Assembly: GCF_019904155.1 (NCBI RefSeq)
Contig: NZ_JAHCMB010000113.1
Location: 20,187 to 84,186 of the forward strand
From: Paenibacillus sinensis
Lineage (GTDB): Bacteria; Bacillota; Bacilli; Paenibacillales; Paenibacillaceae
Reading direction: 5' to 3'
DNA: 64,000 nucleotides
The notes beneath the pieces are model-generated. The model was not told where the DNA came from. It searched no databases and saw nothing but the letters and a program-made list of their open reading frames with translations. Positions 40,010-47,101 of the stretch are shown piece by piece. Position 1 is the first letter of the stretch, and each line of letters begins with the position of its first letter. The translations under genes and the position numbers were made by a program.

Positions 40010-43000
40010 CTATTCCGCGGCCGGCGCTGCGGTTTCGCCCGCAGAGGGCGACGGCGACGCAGACGCCGCCTGCGGGTTGTCCATCAGGACGAGCGTGTAG
40101 TCCTCAGCCTTGATCGTGCTTCCGGCCGATAGCTTGGGCTTGGAGGCGAGCGTTACGGTCACCTGGTAGGGCGCGATTCCGCTTCCCGCCGCGCCCTGGC
40201 CACCGCCGGGAGCGGGCGAAGCCGTCCCGCCCGGCGACGCGGACGCTGCGGCCGTGCCGCTGGCGGCATCATCCCCGGAAGCTGCCGGGGATGCCAATGC
40301 ATCATCTCCCCCGGCTGCGGGAGATGGTGAAGCGCCGCCTGCCGCGTTATCTGCGGCGGCTGCGCTATCGTCCGCTCCCGCGCTTGGCGCCGGGAGCGCG
40401 CTGCCTTCCGGCGCGGCCGTGCCGGATGCCGCGCCGGAGCCGCCGGGCAGCGAGCAGCCGTGGGACAGGCTGCTCACCTTGTAGATGACGGGCTCGCCTG
40501 CGCCCGTCTCCACCGTGACTTCCGCCGGGTTGAACTGGCGGCAGTCATCTGCGCTCGCGAAGGCGAACAGCAGCGAGCGTTCGTCTTCGCCGCCGCCGAG
40601 ATACACGGCGGCGGGGAGATAGGCCGGGGCCGACGGCATCGCGGTCCCGGTAGGCGCCGGTGAAGCGGCCGGCGCTGCTTCGTTGCCGCCGCCCCTCGTC
40701 AGCAGGACGACGAGCAGCGTCGCGGCCAGCAGCACGATCACCGCCGTCCCGAGGAGAAAGGGAAAGCGGCGGGACGCCCATTTCCGGAGCGGCGGCGCCA
40801 CTTGATTGCGGGCCTCCGTGTAGACTCCCTGCAGGGCAGGACCTGCGGCGGCCAGCTCATTCTTGCGGAAATCGCGGCTCTTGAACGCTTCCCTGTCATG
40901 AGCCGCAAAATGCTTCAATATCGCCCGCCGGAAGCCCGGATACAGCTTCTTGGACGAGACGGCGAACAACGGCTTGTCCTGCGACCAGGCGAGGAAGCGG
41001 TACACGGTCTCCTTGTCACCGGCCTTGCGCCGCACATGATCCAGCACGGAGTCATATTCCAGCGGTCCGCCTTCACGGTTCATGCTGTGATAGAAGGCGA
41101 GCGGAATCCGGGCAAAGGGCTCCGCTCCCCGGCTCTCTTTCAGCCAGCGCTGCCCCAGAAGCTGCACATCGTCCAGCTCCTGCGGCGCGAGCTTCTCGAA
41201 AATCCCGGCATCCGGGTCTTCCTCGCCGAACCAGCGGTAAGCAGCCCGCAGCACATTGGCCTTCCGTCTGCTCTGAAGATCGAGCGGCGGGTCCCACTCG
41301 CCCATATCGAGCGAGTAGCGGACAAAATTAAGCTCAAGCAGCTGCTCCTGCGTAATCTCCTCAAGCGACAGCCGGGACAGCAGGTAGCGGTCGGCTGCAG
41401 CCGCCAGCTCCTTCATCAGCGCCAGCGCGTCCATGCCGATGCCGGCTCCCCGGCGGCGGCTCTTCTCCGCCTGCTCGATATAGTCGTGGATCGCGGCCAC
41501 CGCCATGACGGAGTCCTCTTCCCTCTCCAGCTTCTCGGGCAAATAATCGCGCAGCCCGTCCCGGAGCGCAGGAAGACGTAGCGCTTCCGGCATGAAGCGG
41601 TCCCAATCCGCCACAAATTCCATCAGATCCGCAGTCCGTTCGGCCGACGCCAGCCGGGCATCCACATACGGCTGGAACAGCAGCCGCGCGAACACAGGGG
41701 TGCCCAGCAGCTTGCCGAAGAACGCGGCCGCCAGCTCGCTGCTGCTCTCCACTACCCCGAATGCCCCCGCCAGATTGTCATCCCGTCCGGCGTTCTGCGC
41801 GTTCAGCATGCCGTTGATGAAATAATCGACGATGCGTGTCCGGTAATTGTGGCCCTTCAGCGAGAAATAATCCCGGAAGCTCTCCAGTATAGCCAGCTCC
41901 GGTACGCCCTTCTGCCGGACCTCGTCGAACTCCCGGTCAAACCGTTCCAGGAACAGATCGTTCAGCCGGATTTTCGTCTCCAGCGCGCCTTCCCGATCCA
42001 GATAGCTCAGCAGCCCGCCGAGTACAGCGGCCTTGTTCTCCCGGTACAATTCCTCGTCGCCCTGCTCGATCCGGTAGAACACCGCCAGCTCATTGTACGC
42101 CGCAAGCGACAGCTTCCGCTCGAAGCCTTCTCCCTGGAGCATCCCGTCCGCGAACGCGCCGAAATCATCCGAAGCCTCTTTGCCCCGCCGGAGCAGCTCC
42201 CACGCGAGATCGAGGAACGGCTTCGGGCTATTTGGAGCCAGGTCCGTATTTTGCGTCCGTCCAGCGGCCAGATCGAAGAGATATTCCTTCTCGATTTCCC
42301 GGTCGCCGGGACGCAGCGAGCCGGATTCCACGAAGGTCAGGTGGATGTACTTCCGGCTCTGCGGCTCTGCCGCGTATGTAAGCACGCCCAATCTGCGCCG
42401 GAACTCGAATGGCAGCGCGCCGAGCAGCACACCGGTCAGGTCCGCCGCCGCCTTGGGCAGCTGCGCCACCGGCACGTTCAGCGTGACGTAGATTTTCTTC
42501 TTGCCGGCAATGGACTGCATCGCGGCATGCAGCAGACTTTTGAACAGATCCTCGCTGATGCCGAGCGTTCGCAGCACCTCTTCCGGACGGAGACGAGGGC
42601 TTCCTGAAGCGGGAACGGCCGCCAGCTCCGGCAGCGCCTCTCCCGGCTCTCCGGTAAATCCATCCGCAAATTCCGCATTCAGATAATCGCTGAACCGGGT
42701 GACGATTTCATCGGCCCGCGAAGGAGGAAGAACATAGTTGTGCGTGAAGAACGCGCTTCGCAGTCCCGTGAAATCCGCGGATTGAAACCGGCTCTGTCCC
42801 AGCACCGTCTCCCCGCTCTCCAGATGGAACAAATGCAGGGCAAGCGGATACTGCGACTCGTCCTTCTCCCCCTTGGCCGCAAGCTCCGCCGGAGCGTCGT
42901 AGAAGCAGAAGGGATGGAGCACTTTTTTGATAAAATTATTGTCGAGACCGCCTGACTTCGCCACCGTATCGAAGCCTTCCGTTGACCGGAAAACCCCGCT

Positions 43001-43042
43001 CCGCTGGCGCGTATACATCTGCTGCTGGACGGCCGTCTCCAT
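40010..43042 (-). CDS. GAP1-like (GTPase-associated) membrane protein
   Basis: A 1010-aa protein. The N-terminus (MYTRQRSGVFRSTEGFDTVA, then NNFIKKVLHPFCFYDAP) matches what I know as GAP1-N, a domain found next to DO-GTPases. A long helical middle region runs to about 755, one membrane helix follows (about 758-780, FLLGTAVIVLLAATLLVVLL), and about 230 extracytoplasmic residues end it. The tail is a small beta-type domain interrupted by about 100 residues of Ala/Gly/Ser/Pro/Asp low complexity. Start: ATG 43042 after GGTGGG, or GTG 43054. It starts 15 bp after the GTPase stop and is probably its partner or regulator. Biochemical role unknown. Confidence 0.8.
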   Translation of the reverse strand: METAVQQQMYTRQRSGVFRSTEGFDTVAKSGGLDNNFIKKVLHPFCFYDAPAELAAKGEKDESQYPLALHLFHLESGETVLGQSRFQSADFTGLRSAFFTHNYVLPPSRADEIVTRFSDYLNAEFADGFTGEPGEALPELAAVPASGSPRLRPEEVLRTLGISEDLFKSLLHAAMQSIAGKKKIYVTLNVPVAQLPKAAADLTGVLLGALPFEFRRRLGVLTYAAEPQSRKYIHLTFVESGSLRPGDREIEKEYLFDLAAGRTQNTDLAPNSPKPFLDLAWELLRRGKEASDDFGAFADGMLQGEGFERKLSLAAYNELAVFYRIEQGDEELYRENKAAVLGGLLSYLDREGALETKIRLNDLFLERFDREFDEVRQKGVPELAILESFRDYFSLKGHNYRTRIVDYFINGMLNAQNAGRDDNLAGAFGVVESSSELAAAFFGKLLGTPVFARLLFQPYVDARLASAERTADLMEFVADWDRFMPEALRLPALRDGLRDYLPEKLEREEDSVMAVAAIHDYIEQAEKSRRRGAGIGMDALALMKELAAAADRYLLSRLSLEEITQEQLLELNFVRYSLDMGEWDPPLDLQSRRKANVLRAAYRWFGEEDPDAGIFEKLAPQELDDVQLLGQRWLKESRGAEPFARIPLAFYHSMNREGGPLEYDSVLDHVRRKAGDKETVYRFLAWSQDKPLFAVSSKKLYPGFRRAILKHFAAHDREAFKSRDFRKNELAAAGPALQGVYTEARNQVAPPLRKWASRRFPFLLGTAVIVLLAATLLVVLLTRGGGNEAAPAASPAPTGTAMPSAPAYLPAAVYLGGGEDERSLLFAFASADDCRQFNPAEVTVETGAGEPVIYKVSSLSHGCSLPGGSGAASGTAAPEGSALPAPSAGADDSAAAADNAAGGASPSPAAGGDDALASPAASGDDAASGTAAASASPGGTASPAPGGGQGAAGSGIAPYQVTVTLASKPKLSAGSTIKAEDYTLVLMDNPQAASASPSPSAGETAAPAAE

Positions 43043-43057
43043 TTGAATGCCCACCGC

Positions 43058-44314
43058 TTAATCGCCCCCCTCGATGAACTTCAGCTTATGCAGCAGCCAG
43101 AGGAAAGGCTCGTCCACGCGGATCGGGCTGACGACGCCCTCGATCTTCTGATTCACCGGATTGCTGCCCAGCGCCGACACCGCGAAATACGCCGTATCCG
43201 AAAAATACACGTCCATCGTATCCTTGAACGGACGATCCACTTTGGCGAGAAACCGGCTGATTTCCCCGTCGATATTGTTCACTTCGCTGAGATTCAGTGT
43301 GCCGCGGTGCACGTAGTTGTTGAACACGTTGCTATTCGCCTTGATGTAGTCCCCGTCCTCGTCCTTCAGGGAATACAGCATATCGCTCTTGGCCAGCACG
43401 ACCGCTGTCGGAATGTCGGTTCTGCTCTTCTCCTGATAGGCGATGAAGTCGCCGAAGAGCGTCAGCACCACGTCGCGCGGCTCATCATATTGGGATACCC
43501 ATTCGCCGGGACGGTCGCCGATGTTGATGTGGATTTTATCCCGGATGGACCGGATTTGCAGCGGATCGACCATGAACAGAATGCCCGCCGAGTTCTTGAT
43601 ATGCTGGCCGTGCAGCCCGAGATAATCCTGGTCGACCATGCCTTCGCCCGCCACGTCGAAGAAGACGAGCGTCAGCGGCGGCTTCTCTTCATCCTTGAAC
43701 ACGAATTGGAAAATGAACGGCTCCTGCATTTTCTCCTTCTGGGTGGAGGACAGCAAATCGCCCCGCTGGAACAGCGGATCTTCGTACAGAGAGCGGAATT
43801 TCCGGCTGATCTCGGCGTTCAGCGGCATGCAGGCAGCGTCGAAATGACCGGCCGTCGTATGCTGGAGCGTGTGGATCAACGAGGTCATATAGACGGATTT
43901 GCCGACCTGGGATGCGCCGATGATGGAAATGATGTTGCTCGGCACCTTGCCCGCCGTCACCGGCAGCTCGTTGTGGCAGTACGGGCAGAGCCGCTTGCGC
44001 GTCAGGACGCCGTACCGATCGGTCAGCCCGGTCAGCACGTTGTCGCTGTAGTGGTGGTATTCCTCCGGGATGTCAGCCGGTACCAGGATCGCTTCCAGAT
44101 CGTCCACCGAATCGAGACCGAAGCGCTCGCGGTACCGGTTCAGCGCGTCGTCTTCGCCGAGCGCGTAGTCCTCGTCATCCTCCCGGCTGTGCGCCGCGCG
44201 GAAGACGGCCTGCGAGGGCTCGAATTTGCTGAAGCAGTAGGGACATACGATATCGTAGAACAGCGGCCGCGGCTGCGGCTGGTTCTTCTTCAGAAACCTG
44301 CTGAAAAATGACAT
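43058..44314 (-). CDS. Zinc-ribbon TRAFAC-type GTPase (DO-GTPase-like)
   Basis: A 418-aa cytoplasmic P-loop GTPase. N-terminal zinc ribbon from two CPYC knuckles (Cys24/27 and Cys110/113); Walker A GASQVGKS (133-140); switch-II FFDVAGEG with Asp220, Gly223 and Glu224; specificity motif AKSD (308-311) in place of NKxD. It resembles the double-GTPase-2 group described from conserved bacterial conflict loci. AGGAGG 7 nt before the ATG at 44314 fixes the start, and a strong hairpin lies immediately upstream of that site. It is followed by the GAP1-like gene, its likely partner. Confidence 0.87.
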   Translation of the reverse strand: MSFFSRFLKKNQPQPRPLFYDIVCPYCFSKFEPSQAVFRAAHSREDDEDYALGEDDALNRYRERFGLDSVDDLEAILVPADIPEEYHHYSDNVLTGLTDRYGVLTRKRLCPYCHNELPVTAGKVPSNIISIIGASQVGKSVYMTSLIHTLQHTTAGHFDAACMPLNAEISRKFRSLYEDPLFQRGDLLSSTQKEKMQEPFIFQFVFKDEEKPPLTLVFFDVAGEGMVDQDYLGLHGQHIKNSAGILFMVDPLQIRSIRDKIHINIGDRPGEWVSQYDEPRDVVLTLFGDFIAYQEKSRTDIPTAVVLAKSDMLYSLKDEDGDYIKANSNVFNNYVHRGTLNLSEVNNIDGEISRFLAKVDRPFKDTMDVYFSDTAYFAVSALGSNPVNQKIEGVVSPIRVDEPFLWLLHKLKFIEGGD

Positions 44315-44327
44315 GATTATTCCTCCT

Positions 44328-44391
44328 AAGAAGAAACGGCTGCGCCGTCCTATGAAGGACGGCACCCGTTTCTCGGAAAAATTTAGGGCCT
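44328..44391. repeat. Palindromic repeat 1 abutting the GTPase ribosome-binding site
   Basis: A 60-bp element with nested stems GAAACGG / CCGTTTC and GCCGTCC / GGACGGC (44333-44372). A near-identical copy lies at 44521-44582. In GTPase mRNA the hairpin ends about 6 nt before AGGAGG. Confidence 0.85.
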
Positions 44392-44395
44392 ATTT

Positions 44396-44460
44396 AAGCG
44401 TACAGCTTATAATCCATAAATTTCAAGGATAACCGTCTGGAGGCGTCCTGTTGACGCCGG
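44396..44460. repeat. Intergenic repeat 2, copy 1
   Basis: About 63 bp, matching 45020-45081 with few changes: it starts AAGCGTAYAGCTTATAATCC and ends GGAGGCGTCCTNTTGACNCCGG. The right end can form a GGCGTC / GACGCC hairpin. Together with the palindromic and dispersed repeats it fills most of the 787-bp gap 44315-45101, in which I see no gene. Confidence 0.8.
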
Positions 44461-44520
44461 GCGTTTACCGAGAAATAGAAGACCTGTTTATTGTGCTTGC
44501 CAATGGACCCTTATATTTTC

Positions 44521-44582
44521 AAGAAGAAACGGCTGCGCCGTCCTATGAAGGACGGTATCCGTTTCTCGGAAAAGTTTAGGGC
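44521..44582. repeat. Palindromic repeat 1, second copy
   Basis: Same nested palindrome as 44328-44391 with three or four changed bases (GGTATCCGTTTC in place of GGCACCCGTTTC), in direct orientation 193 bp away. Confidence 0.85.
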
Positions 44583-44623
44583 TCAAGACTTTGACTAAAA
44601 TCAAATTCACCTTCAAAGCAATT

Positions 44624-44827
44624 CCCTTCTCAACGGACTCAGATGACGCTATTTGATGAAAACCGGCATATTCTCAACTCTTACGGAACGAGGGGACCTT
44701 ATTCCGTGCAGAAGCAGCAAAATATACCGGCAAATCAGCCAATAAGGGTTCTGGAGTCCGTACGCGCCGATGAATGGTTGATATTCTCGAAATAAGGACT
44801 TTGGAGTCCGCAAGATCGGAAGACCAC
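44624..44827. repeat. Dispersed intergenic repeat, copy B
   Basis: Aligns over its whole length with 30321-30529. Shared landmarks are ACGGACTCAGATGACG, CTCTTACGGAAC, GGCAAATCAGCCAATAAGG, CTGGAGTCCGTA, AATAAGGACTTTGGAGTCCGC and AGAAGACC. The short frame inside it (44649-44855, minus) is not conserved with copy A, so the element is not coding. Confidence 0.75.
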
Positions 44828-45019
44828 CGGATCGGAGGCCCGCTGGATCGCACACCTACAGGAGCGCAGATCGGCGGTTATAACAAATAAATGAATTAAC
44901 AGGGCTTATGCTAAAGGCTGACGCCAGTTCTACCTGCCAATCGTTCGCGGTAAACAACCAACGAAATCGTTTAGATAGAAGACCAATGCTCACATTTGTT
45001 CCCAATTAAGCTATTAGTA

Positions 45020-45081
45020 AAGCGTATAGCTTATAATCCATAAATTTAAGGATAACGCCCGGAGGCGTCCTTTGACACCGG
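45020..45081. repeat. Intergenic repeat 2, copy 2
   Basis: Second copy of the 44396-44460 element, ending 21 bp past the stop of the 212-aa gene on the minus strand. It may form part of that transcript's 3' end. Confidence 0.8.
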
Positions 45082-45101
45082 ACAGGGGCGTCCATCAACG
45101 T

Positions 45102-45740
45102 TTAACGCACCGGCACCAGCTCGTAATAGCGGCCGTAGCGGGGGCCGTCGGTGAAGAAAATCCGGACGTAGTCATCCCGGCCAACCTCGATCGGCGGAAG
45201 CTCATTGCGTCCCGGCGCGAAATCCTTCACGAACGGAAACAGTGTCCCGTCCTCCTTCGCGGTGGGGTAGCCACCGCGTTTCTTGACATAGCACAGTACG
45301 TCCTTGCCGACAGGCACTTCGGCCGTTACCGTCATCCGGATGCTCTGCTCCCTGCGGAACAAGCCGCGCTTGCGGTCAATATCCACATAGATCCGGGCCT
45401 TGCCCGCGCTTACTGTAATCCGGTTCCCTCCGTCATCCTGCCGGATAAGCACCGTCTCCCCGTCTTCTGTATGACGGGCGAGTACGGTGTATACCACAGG
45501 TCCGATCTCCTCCAGCCGGTCCTGAAAGCCCGAGCCCGCCTTGTACTCCTCCCGGGTGTACAGCTTCAAACCGGTGAGAGCGGCGGATTCAGCAGGCTCT
45601 GCGCCCTCCGGGCTTTTGTGGATGTATACGGCCTGGAGCCCTTCCGGCCAGTGCCATCTCAGCATGCAGATCCGGTCCTCCACGCGGGAGGTGAGGCTTC
45701 CGATGGCGGGAAGACCCGGCGATTGCTCGATGTACCTCAT
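45102..45740 (-). CDS. Beta-rich hypothetical protein of the tubulin/VWA cluster
   Basis: A 212-aa soluble protein with no signal peptide or membrane helix and frequent short alternating hydrophobic stretches (RICMLRWHWPEGLQAVYIHK, ARIYVDIDRK), suggesting one or two beta-sandwich modules of fibronectin type. I do not recognise it. AAGGAG lies 10 nt before the ATG at 45740; a TTG at 45749 is too close to that site. It is the last gene of the upstream block of the cluster, 63 bp after the polytopic VWA gene, and is separated from the GTPase by repeats. Confidence 0.7.
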   Translation of the reverse strand: MRYIEQSPGLPAIGSLTSRVEDRICMLRWHWPEGLQAVYIHKSPEGAEPAESAALTGLKLYTREEYKAGSGFQDRLEEIGPVVYTVLARHTEDGETVLIRQDDGGNRITVSAGKARIYVDIDRKRGLFRREQSIRMTVTAEVPVGKDVLCYVKKRGGYPTAKEDGTLFPFVKDFAPGRNELPPIEVGRDDYVRIFFTDGPRYGRYYELVPVR

Positions 45741-45803
45741 CGACGCCAAGCTCCTTTCCTTATAGTTGGGCGCAGTTAGTACGGTCTTGCCCGGTCGTCC
45801 GGG

Positions 45804-47078
45804 CTAAAAGCCCTTGCTGCCCCTGCCCCCGCGTGACGGGAGGTCACGCGTCGGACGCGCCGGCTGCGCAGCCCTGCTGCCCCGGCGGGTCAGGCGCCCT
45901 TCGCCAACCGGAACGACGCCGGTGAACAGCGCCATCACGGCGGCGAGCAGCAGCACAGCCAGCAGCCGAACCATAACGTCAAGCACCGATCCCCCGCCAA
46001 GCCCGTATTCCAGAGTCAGGCCCGCGAGCAGTCCGGACACGAGGCCGCCGAGCCCGAAGCTTTTGGCCAAATGGCGGTTGTCGAACAGGATGCCGAGCCC
46101 GAGACCCAGCGCCCCGCCGATCAGAAGCAGCGAAAGGATGCGGACGACCGCGTAATACGGGCTGTTCTGCGCAGCGTCCGTCCGCTCGGTCAGCAGCGTC
46201 CGGTCGCCGAGCCGGTCATAAATCTGCCGGAACACATCAGCCAGCCGGTCCGCATCCGATACATCGTAATACTGTCCGCCCGTTACCGAAGCGATATCCT
46301 TCAGCAGGGTCGATCCGTCAGAACTGCTGAGACCCAGTCCGACCGTGTTCACGGCAACTCCCCGGTCCAAGTACGGCTGAAGCTCCGTGGCGGTATCCAG
46401 CTGGCTCACCCCGTCCGACAGCAGAATGACCATCGCTCCCCGGCCGGAGCCGCCGCCGCTCAACACATCCAGTGCGGCCGTCAGCGCGCCGCTGAGGTTC
46501 GTTCCGCCTGTGGTCGTCTGAAGACCCTGAATGGCCTTCACGACCTGCTCCCGCTTCTCCGTTCCCGACAGCGAGGTCAGCGGCTGCGCCACAGAAGCCT
46601 CGTCGCTGAACGTCAGCACTGCAACGCGATTGTCGTTGTCCATCCGTCCGACAAGCTCGCTTGCGGCTGCGTAGCGCCGGTTGTTCGGATCATTCTGTCC
46701 CATGCTGCCGGAATCGTCAATCACCATGACGATATCCTTGACCGGCCTCAGACCGCCGAAATTCAGCTCGTAGATAAATTCGGTCAGCACGCCGGCGCCG
46801 AGCACAATCGCTACGGTCAGCGGAAGCAGCTTCCACGATAACCCGAGATAGCGCTGCTTCCAGGAGAAGCCGTTGAGTTTCGGCGAGATAATCTCCGCCA
46901 GCAGGCAGCCAAGACCGACACCGAGCGCCACAATGGCAAAGTACACGCCGACCGCGAGAATGGAAGGCCAATTCTCCAGCAGGCTGCCGAGCAGAGCCTC
47001 ACCGACGATCCAAGCGACCGCTCCGCCGATCAGACTGAACAACAAGAGTAGCAGATTCACCTTTCGCTGCATATCCAT
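45804..47078 (-). CDS. Polytopic membrane protein with VWA domain
   Basis: A 424-aa protein: three N-terminal helices (about 8-26, 38-62, 82-100), a von Willebrand A domain (about 113-300), and three C-terminal helices. The metal-ion-dependent adhesion site is intact: DDSGS (121-125), the Thr of TTTGGTNLSGAL, and Asp of LLSDGVSQ. By helix count the VWA domain faces outward. It probably assembles a Mg-dependent protein complex with the other VWA protein and the tubulin-like GTPase. Located 23 bp after the 792-aa gene. Confidence 0.88.
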   Translation of the reverse strand: MDMQRKVNLLLLLFSLIGGAVAWIVGEALLGSLLENWPSILAVGVYFAIVALGVGLGCLLAEIISPKLNGFSWKQRYLGLSWKLLPLTVAIVLGAGVLTEFIYELNFGGLRPVKDIVMVIDDSGSMGQNDPNNRRYAAASELVGRMDNDNRVAVLTFSDEASVAQPLTSLSGTEKREQVVKAIQGLQTTTGGTNLSGALTAALDVLSGGGSGRGAMVILLSDGVSQLDTATELQPYLDRGVAVNTVGLGLSSSDGSTLLKDIASVTGGQYYDVSDADRLADVFRQIYDRLGDRTLLTERTDAAQNSPYYAVVRILSLLLIGGALGLGLGILFDNRHLAKSFGLGGLVSGLLAGLTLEYGLGGGSVLDVMVRLLAVLLLAAVMALFTGVVPVGEGRLTRRGSRAAQPARPTRDLPSRGGRGSKGF

Positions 47079-47101
47079 CCATCATCCTTTCGGCAGGGCT
47101 T

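Noticed and set aside
43043..44311. 422-aa open frame on the plus strand
   Set aside because: Exactly antisense to the zinc-ribbon GTPase, whose motifs and ribosome-binding site are clear.
44649..44855. 68-aa frame in the repeat-rich gap
   Set aside because: Lies inside a dispersed repeat; the other copy does not keep the frame.
44328..45081. CRISPR array
   Set aside because: Repeats are of three different families, irregularly spaced and lack unique spacers of constant length; no cas genes nearby.
44396..45081. Insertion sequence or transposon
   Set aside because: No transposase frame and no clear terminal inverted repeats with target duplication; better described as small non-coding repeats.
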